From contig OX365951.1 in assembly GCA_947247005.1 (NCBI GenBank), positions 33,252,899 to 33,316,898 of the forward strand: a DNA stretch of 64,000 nucleotides. The letters run 5' to 3'. The translations under genes were made by a program, and so were the position numbers. Under the pieces are notes generated by a model. It searched no databases. It was not told the origin of the DNA and worked only from the letters and a program-made list of their open reading frames with translations. Origin of the DNA: Spisula solida (lineage: Eukaryota; Mollusca; Bivalvia; Venerida; Mactridae). Positions 1 through 11,342 of the stretch are shown piece by piece (within the stretch, counting starts at the first letter, position 1; the number at the start of each line of letters is the position of its first letter).

Positions 1-70
1 AACAAAAAAATAATGTATTATAAACAAAGTAGTACATGTAATACAATATAAACTGTCCAATGGGAATGTA

Positions 71-483
71 CAGTGCCCACCAAGAATAAGTATACGGTAA
101 ATAATTGTTGCATAATTAAACTTGGTTAAATTATTCAATATCTGTTTATCAGACGGTCATAATTATATTAGTTTCTGAAACTACAGTTACTAAATGAGTC
201 AAAATAGAGATAGAAATAAAAATGAAGATGTTCGGAACTAAAATAATCATGTGATCGAAAGGCTGAATTTTCCAACTTTTTGTGACAAAGTTACCATTCA
301 AGAGGGACAAAGAAACTTTAGATTTTGCACCTAGGGTACCAATAATGTATGACCTTTCCATTTAATAAACAAAAATATTCAGTTTCTTCAAATATATTGT
401 TGCTTTTCTGTTCTGCAAGTAGTATCATTACAAGCAAGTAAGTGGGCAAATAACATTTGTATACTTATTTTTGGTGGGCAGTG
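71..483. mobile_element. TA-flanked MITE, Tc1/mariner-type
   Basis: The left end begins CAGTGCCCACCAA and the right end, read on the minus strand, begins CACTGCCCACCAA. The inverted match continues to about 25 bp with two or three mismatches. TA dinucleotides flank both ends (69-70 and 484-485), the target site of Tc1/mariner elements. Copy II has no such insert at the matching place (about 12,150-12,165), where the unit reads straight through. The element is 413 bp and contains no transposase, so it is non-autonomous. The 70-codon minus-strand frame inside it has no recognisable content. Confidence 0.8.
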
Positions 484-1592
484 TATGTACATTTTTTGGA
501 GATAATTCAATATTCTTAGTCTTGTTATATAACCGTTAATAGTATTATGTTAAATTAATGACCACATAAATTCAATGGACTCATAATTAAATTGATGATT
601 CGCTTGCAGAATATTTGGCACACGATGAAACAGAAAAGAACTATTCTGCCAAAAGTGTATGATGAATCTATAAGAAACAATAAAAAAAATAGAAATTCCG
701 AACTCCATACAAAATTGTTTTTGTTTTGTTAAAATTGGAATTTTCATTGCCAATTTTATCAACATGCTTGACGTATCATATGTCAGTATTGTTAAGTGTT
801 CGCATTCATATAATGCACCAGAAACAATATATTATCTCACACTAAAACGTTCCCTTGTTGTTTCCAAATCCCTGAGTGTATACTATCCGAATGCGAATCA
901 TCCTTGACGTTATCATCGATTTCACGTTCAGCATATTTTTAGATTTCAGCTGTATACTTCATTAACAAGAATCTAAATATAACTTTAAATTTCTCATTCA
1001 TGTAATGGATGATCAACATTAAACGTGCAATGGGGCGTTTGAAATAATCTAGGCATAGATTGCAAACTTCCGATGTGTATTCAGTTTTTGCAATAATTTG
1101 TTTTTTGAACAAAGTTTGTTTCAAAACCCCCATCAAATATAGGTTTTAGATATCTAGACAAACCTAGAGAACTTCCGTAAACAAATATTATACGTTTAAT
1201 CAAAACGCTAAAGTACACAGTATGACAATGCATTCATATACTCACATAATGTGAAAGGCAGTATATTTGCTTGATTGAAATATATTTTTGAGATACTTGT
1301 ATGGATGCGGATGGTTCATTCTGTATCTGCCTCTTGCGTTGGTGTTATGGCGCTGCCGTCGTTCATATATGGCTTCAAGTTGAGTCGGTGTTTGTGCCGT
1401 TTGACGGCTACAAAATGTCACCACGAACTTCATTGCTGTGTAATTATCAATTGCATTTCCCCCTTTTGTTAATTAACGAAACATTGTTACGAAAAATGTA
1501 ATGCAATATTCATTGTTACAGGCAGTATATAGGATTACTTGAAATATCCGTTTTTAGGGATGCGGATGTACTGTTCTGTGTCTGTCTGTTGT
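484..1592. other. Copy I body, no gene seen
   Basis: This AT-rich segment matches copy II (12,165-13,252) almost throughout. The small frames here do not stay open in copy II in the same register. I see no splice-site-bounded exon, RNA gene or mobile-element terminus. Confidence 0.5.
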
Positions 1593-1763
1593 GTGGGTGG
1601 CAGGCTGTTGTGTGGGTGGCAGGCTGTTGTGTGGGTGGCAGGCTGTTGTGTGGGTGGCAGGCTGTTGTGTAGGTGGCAGGCTGTTGTGTGGGTGGCAGGC
1701 TGTTGTGTGGGTGGCAGGCTGTTGTGTGGGTGGCAGGCTGTTGTGTGGGTGGCAGGCTGTTGC
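1593..1763. repeat. 19-bp minisatellite, nine units
   Basis: Nine head-to-tail units of a G-rich 19-mer beginning GTGGGTGGCAGGC. All units are nearly identical; one carries AGG for GGG. The period of 19 is not a multiple of three, so the array is open in several frames on both strands, giving false ORFs of 61-94 codons. In copy II the matching place (about 13,250-13,270) has a single unit followed by the same downstream sequence. The array therefore arose by expansion of one ancestral unit in copy I. Confidence 0.93.
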
Positions 1764-2205
1764 CGATTCTGTTTGACTTCGAATTGTCGGTGTGTGTACA
1801 GGTTTTGATTTTTAAACATAGTTTTCCTGCTATATTCTGCTAATTTTGATAGCTTAAATTAGGATTATTTGACAAATTGTTACATTGAATAAAAAGTAAC
1901 CGCGTATATACACGGTCTTTACCTTATTGGAAATCTCGCAAACAAACAGTATTTTATACGAAAGTGAGGAATTTGAAAACTTTTTGAATACGAATATTTG
2001 TATGCGAAGGCCTTAATTGGCTTGTTCTTTTTCTGGTACAATAATTGCAATCTGATAGAAAAATCAGTAAGTAATATGTATTGATGTACGTTATGTATGT
2101 TTGTGCATACATACTATTATATTCAGTTGAGTGCTGCCTTTCCTGTCTGATTGTTTTATCTCTATGTTTGTTTGTACAATCGTGGAGCGTAAACCGCGAA
2201 CCGCG
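1764..2205. other. Copy I body, no gene seen
   Basis: Paralogous to about 13,270-13,680 of copy II. AT-rich with no gene, RNA or element terminus that I can support. It ends at the duplicated AACCGCG that flanks the next insertion. Confidence 0.5.
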
Positions 2206-2293
2206 TTGAGGCCCATATGGCCAATTGCATATTTTAAATATGTTAGCCTCGTAAAATAAAGACTTTACTTAGTAAATACTTACTTACTTACGT
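2206..2293 (+). mobile_element. 88-bp 5'-truncated retrotransposon tail
   Basis: This insertion is absent from copy II, which has one AACCGCG at the site (about 13,680). In copy I the same heptamer flanks the insert at 2,199-2,205 and 2,294-2,300, a target-site duplication. The insert ends in several TACT repeats after AAATAAAG-like sequence. That fits the extreme 3' end of a non-LTR retrotransposon with a short tetranucleotide tail. The element family cannot be named from 88 bp. Confidence 0.75.
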
Positions 2294-2300
2294 AACCGCG

Positions 2301-4364
2301 ATACACGATGGTACGATGAAAGTATAATTTGTTCATCATTCTAAAAAATGAATTGCCAATAAAGTTTCTGTTTCGTTTGTATTAATTGGTTTTTGATCAT
2401 TTACAGTGCACAAACGTCATTTGGATGTTCCACTTTTTGCTATACCCTTGCCATATTTGTTTAAGACTGTATGACGTAAGGCAATACTTATAAAGACATT
2501 TATTGTTGGCAGTAAATTGGTACTTTTTGTATAACAGTGTTTATATGCGTTCTTTATTTGCTGTCATTTTTTAGTTTGTATACGATACGTAAACAACACT
2601 TAGGATATAACGGATAAAAGCACTTTCAAACCTATATAATACACAACGTGCGTTCCAACCTAATTTGATAAAGTCTTGAGAAACAAAATCACGTTTGTTC
2701 AATAGTGTCCTGTTAAATGTTACGGACTATTAATGTGGTGCAAAAGATCTTAAGTATTTGCTATGGTGCTTTCAATCTCATCTCGATAATAGATTCATTG
2801 CATATAAAAATGGTTTGATTATACGGTCCTTGATGATAAATCATCAGTTTCACTAATTTAGGGCTGGACAGGCTGTTAGGAAAATACAGACAGAAACGCA
2901 CATAATACAATTCCTTCAATGGATTACTTGTCAATCGGATGATTTTGGTCCGCCTATTTCTTTTTTCGAAGGCCACACAGAAGAACGAGTTTGGTGTGAT
3001 TTGATTGTCAACACATTTAAGCTGTTTCGTGAATCTGTTTCTAAACGTTACCTTTTCAAAAGAGATTTCTAGGATTTTTTCCTCAGAAAATACCCCTCTC
3101 CCAAAAAAGATAAGATCAGAAAGTCGGACAGCACTCAACTTAAACAAATGAGCCACCAAACATAAAAAACAACACATACATTGTGTACCACAATTACACG
3201 GCTAAATTACAACCTATTTAAAGCCAATCCAAGAACAATCGCCGCATAGTCGCCTTTTTACAGCATGATCTGATAGCCTGGTGCAGGTAGGTTTTAGAAA
3301 TGTGGCACAATACATGTGTACACAAATGTTTTTCAGACGAGTGTACTTCATCGGAATGCCAAAACACTATCTTTGGCAAGTTTATGGCTACTGCTTTTGA
3401 ATCGAACACTAGAAAATAATGCATTTATGCAGTTCTTTTATCGAAAACCTACTACTGTTTTTGCGGAGACACTTCAAAATTATTCCTTAGTTTTGCAAAA
3501 GCAACAAAATAATTTCTATTTTATGAGAAATTGATATCACCATGCCAATGAGTAGTTCGCAAATCGACAAACATCTAGCTGATGTCAATAAAACCGACAG
3601 GTTTTGCTTAACAATCTTTGTCATGTTGCGCAATGCTTGATAATTGCCACTTAAAATCCGAAAACATAACCTGTCGAACCAAATAATTTTTTTCAAGAAT
3701 TGTGTGTTATAATTGCCCGAGACTATCAAAACTATTGAACGGTTTGATTTTGGAACGCAAATGCTCAGCGCTTTGCAAGATACGGTTATTGATAATATCT
3801 CATCACTTAAACAATATATAACAATGCAATATCTGGCAAAATCTGGAAGGTTTTTTATTGAATCCACTCCTTTTAAATAACCGTCTGCATGATATGATTT
3901 TAACTTTGTGTTTGTGTTTGGATCACTCTCTGTCTCTCTGCCTCTCTCTGACTCTCTGTTTTCGACTGTTGTAGAGAGTTCAAGGGGAGCCCGTTCACCA
4001 ATAAACCTTTGTGGACCCAAGTCCTAGCTGTTTGGACAAACTTACATTGATAAGTCAATGTTGTAAACCATATACAAATTCAAAAAATTGTTGTGTCCCA
4101 ATTATACTACTTATTATGCTTCTTTTTAGACTTGTTTTTCTATAATCTTGTCTTATCACATGTTTAGCGTAGGAGTTTGATATACATATACTGCTTATAT
4201 ATCCGAGTGAGCTGACGCACCATGTCTGACTACAGCACGAATACAACTTCCGGCATTCCGTCGCAGCGTACGTGGTCTTCACAGTTGTCATGCATTTTGT
4301 TCCATATTAAATGCATACATATAACTGTTAGTTGGGATTTATTGTAAGATCGTTGTAGATAGCA
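2301..4364. other. Copy I body with decayed coding-like blocks
   Basis: Two blocks recur elsewhere. About 2,400-2,900 matches 13,740-14,190, 32,930-33,250 and 48,335-48,790. About 3,330-3,620 matches 14,750-15,040, 32,086-32,400 and 45,220-45,490. A 177-codon minus-strand frame (3,487-4,020) is open here but its register is not kept in the other copies. A CT-rich tract sits at 3,924-3,958. These may be relics of an old gene inside the ancestral unit, but strand and product are not resolvable. Confidence 0.4.
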
Positions 4365-4580
4365 CCTGCCAAACAGTTGTAAAATTTTCACTTGCTTGTT
4401 CACAAAACTTTGGGTGATGTTTTTCGGTTTTTTACCTTAGTATAAGATAAGCTGAGAGCCACTGTTGCCGTCGAAATAATTCAATGATCATACAAATAGA
4501 TGTGTAAAATATTATTTTATTGAGTAATTAAATCCTGGTAAATACGATAATGAAATCTTTAATTTCAGAAAGATATAGAG

Positions 4581-4662
4581 GATCTTATATGAGTGTCTTT
4601 CCATATTGAATTTATAAACGAGTTTAATAAATTCAATATGGAATGACACGAATGTAAGATTC
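4581..4662. repeat. Foldback hairpin, ~35-bp arms
   Basis: The left arm (4,581-4,615) and right arm (4,627-4,662) are inverted copies. They share a perfect core CCATATTGAATTTAT next to a loop of about 11 bp, with several mismatches in the outer part. It lies at the left of the block that copy II lacks. It may be one end of a non-autonomous element; no target duplication was identified. Confidence 0.65.
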
Positions 4663-5393
4663 TTTTTTATCACATAAACTAAATACACAGTAAAAGTGTG
4701 TCAAGTATGCACACACTTCCCCTTTGGGAAACCAACTCCATAGGAGTAAAGCGGTTCCTTGAATGAGCTAAGAAAATAGTGCGACAATGCATACCCCGAT
4801 ATGTTATTTTATCTGCTTTAAAAAAATATTTTTAAGGATATATAAAATCCTGCAGAACTTAAATTACAATTAACAAAATAAATGAATAAATAAATCTAGG
4901 CCCCTAGGTCCGGAAAGATAGCTTATTCTGTCCGTTCCGTGTTCCGTTCTGGGTTTTAGAAACAACCAATGAATAGGGGAAGTAACTCAGTATTCCGCGT
5001 GATTTTATTCTACTGAATAACACGATGTAAGTACTTGGTAAGCAAGAAAAATCGTCTTTTATACTCAAAATGAAATTATTTATACAATGAAATCAACATC
5101 CGATGCCGTGTGTGTGTAGTTGTCAGTGGTTTCGTAAGTACATTTCGTCTCGATCTTTTTCGTACCCACGGCCAACGGAACCATCGTTATGTTTATTTAC
5201 GGTTATATCTCTTAGTTCTTGTACATCTGGGTGAATATATATGTCCAAGAGGGCCCATAATTGGATATAAAATATATTCCATTCTAAATATGTATTATTT
5301 TACTTTTTTACAACGCGTATGAATACATAAATAAAGTGACTCGCCCTAGTATATACCTTATTTGCATGTTTATTACACTAATATCATATGGTT

Positions 5394-6773
5394 TTTATAC
5401 GCCCGTTGAAAACGGGACGTATTATGTGAACACCCTTGGCGGGCGGGCGGGCGGGCGTTTGGGCGGGCGGTGGTGTCCAGTAATTTGTCTGTACTCTAAC
5501 GCAAACAGTTTTCATCTGATCATCTTCAAACTTTGTGACAATGCTCATGGGCATAATATCTAGGCCAAGTTCAATTATAGGCCAAATCGGCCTAAGCCTT
5601 CTTGGGTTATGGTCCTTCATTTACCAAAAAATGTGAAATTGGCCTTGTCTGTACTCTAATGAAAACAGTTTTCATCCGATCATCTTCAAACTTTGTGACA
5701 ATGCTTATGGGTATAATATCTAGGCCTAGTTCGATTATAGGCCAAATCGGCCTAGGCCTTATTTGGTTTTGGTCCTACAATTACCAAAATAAATGTGAAA
5801 TTGACCTTGTCTGTTCTTTAGTGCAAACAATTTTCATCCGATCATCTTCAAACTTTGTGACAATGCTAATGGGCATAATATCTAGGCCAAGTTCGATTAT
5901 AGGCCAAATCGGCCCAGACCTTATTTGGTTATGGTCCTACAATTACCAAAATAAATGTGAAATTGACCTTGTCTGTTCTCTAGTGCAAAGAGTTTTCATC
6001 CGATCATCTTCACACTTTGTGACAATGCTTATGGGCATAATATCTAGGCCAGGTTCGATTATAGGCCAAATCGGCCTAGGCCTTATTTGGTTTTGGTCCT
6101 ACAATTACCAAAATAAATGTGAAATTGACCTTGTCTGTTCTTTAGTGCAATTAGTTTTCATCCGATCATCTTCAAACTTTGTGACAATGCTTATGGGCAT
6201 AATATCTAGGCCAAGTTTGATTTTCGGCCGTAACCTTATTTGGTTATGGTCCTTTATTTACCAAAACAATGTGAAATTGGCCTTGTCTGTTCTTTAGTGC
6301 AAACAGTTTTCACCTGATCATCTTCAAACTTTGTGACAATGCTTATGGGCATAATATCTAGGCCAAGTTTGATTATCGGCCGTAGCCTTATTTGGTTATG
6401 GTCCTATAATTACCAAAATAAATGTGTAATTGACCTTGTCTGTTCTCTAGTGCAAAGAGTTTTCGTCAGTTAGGCCAAGTTTGATTATCGGCCGTAGCCT
6501 TATTTGGTTATGGTCCTATAATTACCAAAATAAATGTGTAATTGACCTTGTCTGTTCTCTAGTGCAAAGAGTTTTCGTCTGAGTATCTTCAAACTTTGTG
6601 ACAATGTTCATGGGTATAATATCTAAGACAAGTTTAATTGTAGGCCAAATCAGCCTAGGCCTTCTTGGGTTATGGTCCTTTAATTAAAAAAAATGTTGGA
6701 TTGTTTTTTTTTTTGACTCACCATGCCCCAAGACGGGCGTATTTTGTGACATTTTGGCACTCTTGTTATGTAA
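5394..6773 (+). mobile_element. Pearl-like element with ~7 core repeats of ~160 bp
   Basis: The left part has a short terminal region and a GGCG-type microsatellite (5,440-5,468). Then come about seven tandem cores marked by CATCTTCAAACTTTGTGACA at 5,521, 5,681, 5,843, 6,005, 6,167 and 6,319, with two shortened units after that. Spacings are 160, 162, 162, 162 and 152 bp. The right end reads ...GACGGGCGTATTTTGTGACA and then CTCTTGTTA, like the CTCTTGTT end of the element at 11,343-11,967. This architecture matches the pearl/Helentron-associated repeats known in bivalves. The 231-codon plus frame over the cores exists because four units are multiples of three; I do not call it a gene. Confidence 0.7.
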
Positions 6774-6954
6774 TGGGTTTATTAAACTCCCAGAGCGCAT
6801 TTCATGTGATAAAATGGAATATCGGATACGGAAGGCTGCACTCAACAGAAACAGCGAGCACGAAATGCACAAAAAGGAACACAAACAAAGAAACTCGCAT
6901 ATGATTTATTAATTCAGGGCTCTGGGGAAATAAACAATTGTATTTTTATTCTTC

Positions 6955-7640
6955 AAGAATTTTCTTACACTTTTCAAATGGAAATAACATTTGTAACTAG
7001 CTCAGTGGAATGCAATAGTCGAGCGATTTAGATAATTGTGACATTCATTCACAAGAAGTCGTGCCTAACGACATATTTTGGAGATTAAACAATATTCTGA
7101 ATCTTATTTGATCAAAACCGTTAGTAGTCTGATGTAAAATTTATGACCAGATTGTGAATGAATCGTTGATATTTGCCGAATATTTGGCGCATGAAGTCAA
7201 CAAATAGTTACTATTCCGCCAAGTGTGCGTGATAAATCGATACAAAAAACGCGAGAAAAATGTAGTTCCATGGAATGTTTAATAGTATTATTATCCGAAG
7301 CATCGCCCAACGGTCGTACACCAGTCACTTAATATTCTTTCTCGAATTTCGTCATGTTGCGTAGCGGCAACAGTTGCTGATACTTTGGCTGGTCGCAAAC
7401 ATATCGCCCAATGATGAGACCCATACACCACAATCAGGTTATTACCATTCATAATTAACCTCCTTTATGGTTAATTATGCGCGGAATTCATTGCGGGGTG
7501 AGCATATAGGCTTGCTTGATATACCATTTTTTTATATTGATAGTTCTTTCTATATCTTACTCGTTGGTGGTTTGGGGGCTGCCACCGTATCTGTGTGGCT
7601 TTGGATAGTATGTGTGTTACAGTAGTTAATACTCGTATTG
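6955..7640. repeat. Third partial copy of the unit start
   Basis: About 7,070-7,270 aligns with 485-700 and 12,160-12,350, sharing GGAGAT, GAATATTTGGC and the GTGTGCGTGATAAATCGAT-like segment. About 7,440-7,640 resembles 13,110-13,260. It is shorter and more diverged than copies I and II. Its presence inside copy I suggests rearrangement within the array. Confidence 0.5.
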
Positions 7641-7876
7641 TCATATTTTTAACGAGGTAGTATCTTATTTATAACAAACGTTTAATATGGCTATCATTCT
7701 ATAAGAGTGCTTTGTTTATTTGCACTTTCCATATATTTATACAAACAACTGTTTGTTTAGATAAATACAGCAGTGCGGATACGTTAACTGTGTTTAATCG
7801 ACCGATTTAGTACACAGCGATGAATTTTTAAGATATTGTTTAAGTGTTATTATGGTTTATATCGCGATGTACTTAC

Positions 7877-7965
7877 GATAACAATAGTTTGTGTAAATCA
7901 GCCAATCCTTCTTTTTTCTGTGTTGTCCTTGAAGACAAGTCTCTACCAGCACTATTAATTCCGTC
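7877..7965 (-). pseudogene. Exon-like relic with GTAAGT donor (copy I)
   Basis: Read on the minus strand, this encodes NSAGRD..., then RTTQKK, then LADLHKLLLS. It stops exactly at a consensus donor GTAAGT (complement of 7,871-7,876). Copy II encodes NSAGR, TTQKQ and LADLHKLLLS and has the same donor. Copy III (33,365-33,440) keeps NSAGRD and LADLQKL but in shifted frames. Conservation of peptide and splice donor in two copies suggests a relic exon from a gene carried by the ancestral unit. I do not recognise the protein family, and chance conservation is not excluded. Confidence 0.3.
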
Positions 7966-8099
7966 ATAGATTTTGCATTTACGACGATGGTAAATCACTT
8001 GGTCTGTTTTCGGGACGTATAATTCATACAAAATATATTGGAAAATGTTAACAGGCATTAGAATTGGAGCTGCTGTTCTCTGCTATGTATTATGAACCA

Positions 8100-8341
8100 C
8101 TAAATTAAATATAGTTTCTGTCCTAAAAACTTCAAAGGATACACTGCCTTAGTCCCTAGTCGACCCCGCATTCTAGTTTCCTTGTTGCAGAACGACCATT
8201 CCGTTTCGCTTAGAATGACGTACATGTTTGCTTCGTAGTTGAATCTAGTAAATGGCCTTACAAAATTCATAGGACTGATACGATGTAATCATAGCGATTA
8301 AATTGATATAAACTTGAAATGCATTTTCATATAGCATCTAG
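8100..8341 (-). pseudogene. Coding-like relic upstream of the donor exon (copy I)
   Basis: On the minus strand the frame reads MLYENAFQVYINLIAM, is interrupted after TSYQSY by an 11-base length difference relative to copy II, and resumes as RFNYEANMYVILSE...LGTKAVYPLKFLGQKL. Copy II keeps one continuous 76-codon frame (16,694-16,924). In the resumed segment I count about four synonymous and four non-synonymous differences, which gives no clear sign of selection. The family is not recognised. Confidence 0.3.
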
Positions 8342-10424
8342 CCAACTCATTAGTTATGAATGACTTGTACCGTTCTATAACTAATATAAACTATGCATGC
8401 CTTCTGCATTGTTATTTCTCATTATTTTTCATTAAATGTATATCATAATGCATTGCATTTTACGATGAATATGATACTTACTAAGTAATACTTACTTTTC
8501 CTCTTCATCCCCAATAGGACATAAGACTACAACAAGTTCTCACCATTTTCTGCTGTCTTTTGCTATCTATTGGGCTTTTCCAAGGAATGTCCTATGTCCT
8601 TCAGTTCTGATGTTTTTTCCATGTCGTGCTTGGTCCGTTTCTTTTACGCAAAATATGATATACATATCAGTGCAGTCCCTTCAAATGTACCGGTATGTAC
8701 ATTGAAGGGTAGTTTTGTGTGGTTTAAAATGTCTCGCCAAAGTTTTTTACTGAACTAATTCACAAAGATAGTTATGTCTTTATGAACCAGTCTTCCCTGC
8801 ATATTGATGCCCTGTTTTAAGCAAGTACGTTTTTGTTTTTACACATCCTGTATACTTTTCCTGTGAATATAAGTACCTATCACAGCGATATATATATCGT
8901 TGTCATTTAGTGTTCTCCTTTTAATGACATTTTTCTCTGTTCTCTGTTGTTTCCGATAAGTGTTATTAATATTCTTTGTATAATTTAGCATATATTTGTC
9001 ATACACCCATCATTGTAATAACTTGCAAAATTCTGTAAGACAGAAGGCGGAGATCGATTAAACTCTGTTACATGCCAAACTGTAGTTCAAGAGATACACT
9101 TTATACATTGTAACTAGTTGATTTATCATGATAACACTACAAGAACAACATTACATATACTAAAGCGTCACAATAATTGGTGTACTTATAACCTTAAATA
9201 AGTGTTTTACGACCCGAGGTTACTTAATTTTCGACATGTAATGCATGGTACTTGAACGTTTATAGTTTTAGGCAATATATAATAACACCAGTGTCAATTT
9301 ACTTGAATGTCTATTTGATGATAATCTAATCTAAACAATTAATCGCACCGTAAAACTAATTTCAAACATATATCTCATAGAATCTCATAGAATGATGCGG
9401 TTAACCGCATAACATAACTCTACACCGCACTATGAATGTATATTAAGCCCCATGTCATTATTGTTTTATCTGCACTTATAATTCTAAATGGTGCTAATTA
9501 CCACTTTATTAATGCCTTTGGATAATGTGTGTTATTTTTGGTTGAACTTTTAACCTAGCTGAATAAAAGCCTCTCTTATCACTGAGTAAGACAGAAAATC
9601 TTGATGTAATTGTAAATTGAAAGGTATATTAATTCTATATAACTTTGAGATATGTGTGTTGTTACCGGGTAAATACACTGAGATGATGTTCAAACCCATC
9701 AGTTAAAATTCCTTAACGCCAGGTACAGTCAAGGTATATAGGAAAGTACATTGACAATTAGGCTAAGGTTAACTTCCCGATTTTACCTAGGAAAAGATAA
9801 ACTTGAACTTCGAAGTCACAATAAACGGAGTCAAAGATTTATAGTTTTGTAGTTTGTACTGAGAGTATATTTTGCCAGTAACATACGGTTTAGAACTACA
9901 TGTATACATCTTATTTCTCAGAAATTAAGGAGGAGTGTCCATACCGCGGACTTAATTCTTCCGTGTATTCATTTTTTACGAAGGCATCCGTTTGGCAGAG
10001 TTACTACAATCACTCAAACAATATAATCATGTGCAGATCACAGATTCAGAGCGCAAGGAATCCTTACATCTTAGAGATATCGCAAGCGGTTATTAAGTTT
10101 AGCGTTAATCTTAATGACAAACCGTTGCTCTGTAATGTTTGTATTGCCTGTCACAATCGACAGGGCGCGCTGCACCTAGATCACAATAAGTGAACATTGT
10201 GACGTCACAATTTAATTAATTAATTAAACCGCTAGGTGATTGATCTATATTCCTTGGTAATTTCTTGTTTTAGAGTCAATGTTTAAAAAGTAAAAAGATA
10301 GTTCTGAAGTGTACTTATGACCGCTCGTACTTGCAGGTTTAGATGTTTTGCACGAGTAAATGAAATACATAATATCAACTCTAAACAAATATCTCAACAG
10401 TACCGGTGATTTGTAAAAAAATGT
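8342..10424. other. Copy I body, no gene seen
   Basis: The portion 8,450-8,755 matches 17,060-17,335. The portion 8,880-9,780 matches 28,845-29,840, and 9,270-9,520 also matches about 33,940-34,280 in copy III. The 97-codon plus frame at 9,900-10,193 lies in a part not shared with copy II and has no recognisable domain. I see no gene I can support. Confidence 0.45.
10196..10227. promoter_or_regulatory. CRE-centred 16-bp palindrome next to a TTAA tract
   Basis: ATTGTGACGTCACAAT (10,196-10,211) is a perfect palindrome centred on TGACGTCA, the full cAMP-response element bound by CREB/ATF proteins. It is followed at once by four TTAA-type repeats. No gene start is visible nearby, so a regulatory role is only a possibility from the motif. 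Confidence 0.3.
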
Positions 10425-11190
10425 ATTAATAACTTATATAAAATACCCTTATCACAACGAGGGTAGAAATGTGCCGGAATGTCATAGGAATGGCAATTCG
10501 AGGTACCGAAATGCATTATGTTCGATTTCTGAGTGTATTCCATATATACTGGTCATTTCTAATGATCTAAACCTAAAATGTGTATTCACTCAAATACTCC
10601 AGATTGCACGACATCTGAATTAGCCGGAGTATCGCCAAAATTGTAAATTCGAGGTGTTTTCCTGTGTAACCGAAGTGCTTTCTTAAATGATGCTGTCTTA
10701 TTCTGTTGCAGTCGTAGTACATTCCATATATTTCGGCCCATCCTTGCGCCCACTTCGAATGTTTTGCTTATGTTTAAAACTTCGAGATGCATTCGAAGTG
10801 GGATGAAATATCGAACGGCTTTCAAAATGTATTTTCCTGGATTCTGATTAAATTTTTAAAAGTGTTTACAGCATTATGACTGCATTCGAAGCATTACTAA
10901 AACCAGTATGTGTACTGTTATTGAACACACTACCCATGTAAACTCCCGTGCAAAACGATCGAATGATTGTGTGTACCGTATTGTGCACGTTCTCTGCTAT
11001 CATTCCAGACGGATTCGAAGTGTATTCGAGTTATATTCGAAGTAGCCCAAGTAACGGCATTTTGACAAGACTGTAATAATTTAGGTAATTTCGAATGATC
11101 ATTTGGATCAATGTATTTCGAATTTTTATTATTTCTGTATTCCGACTCATTCGGACCCATTCCAGGTGATTCGAAATTCGTGTGATTGAG
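10425..11190. other. TTCGAA-rich insertion in copy I
   Basis: Copy II passes from the GTAAAACACAAATATAAT region (near 30,190) to the AGATATTTACATTTTACAG segment (near 30,220). In copy I these flanks are separated by about 765 bp. Inside, TTCGAA occurs about eight times, often as ATTCGAAGT, with related TTCGAG copies. A random AT-rich sequence would give such a hexamer less than once here. No coding or terminal repeat was identified. Confidence 0.6.
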
Positions 11191-11342
11191 GTATAAGATA
11201 TTTACATTTTACAGTTAATACATAGTTATTTAAAAAAACTAGTTGAATAAAATAATAAATTCTAGGCTCTACCAAGTGTTTTTTTTACTAACATCTCCCA
11301 TACTTTACAAAGCTTTATTACGTACAAGTATTTTATCATGTT

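Larger units (their letters stand above)
4365..7711. other. 3.3-kb block present in copy I, absent from copy II
   Basis: In copy II the sequence passes directly from GATAGCAC to TTGTTTATTTGCA (near 16,105). In copy I these two words are about 3.35 kb apart. The block is composite: a hairpin (4,581-4,662), a pearl-like element (5,394-6,773) and a third partial copy of the unit start (about 6,955-7,640). The remainder (4,663-5,393) is AT-rich and I see no gene in it. Confidence 0.65.

Noticed and set aside
1535..1819. Overlapping 61-94-codon frames on both strands
   Set aside because: They are translations of the 19-bp minisatellite, open in several frames because the unit lacks stops.
3487..4020. 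177-codon minus-strand frame
   Set aside because: The frame is interrupted in copy II and contains a CT microsatellite. No family resemblance was seen.
4222..4347. 41-codon frame starting MSDYS, open in both copy I and copy II (15,966-16,091)
   Set aside because: The two copies differ at about a third of residues with mostly replacement changes. No domain or splice context supports a gene.
5602..6297. 231-codon plus frame, the longest in that area after the retrotransposon pieces
   Set aside because: It is entirely made of pearl-like core repeats whose period happens to be a multiple of three. It has no known domain.
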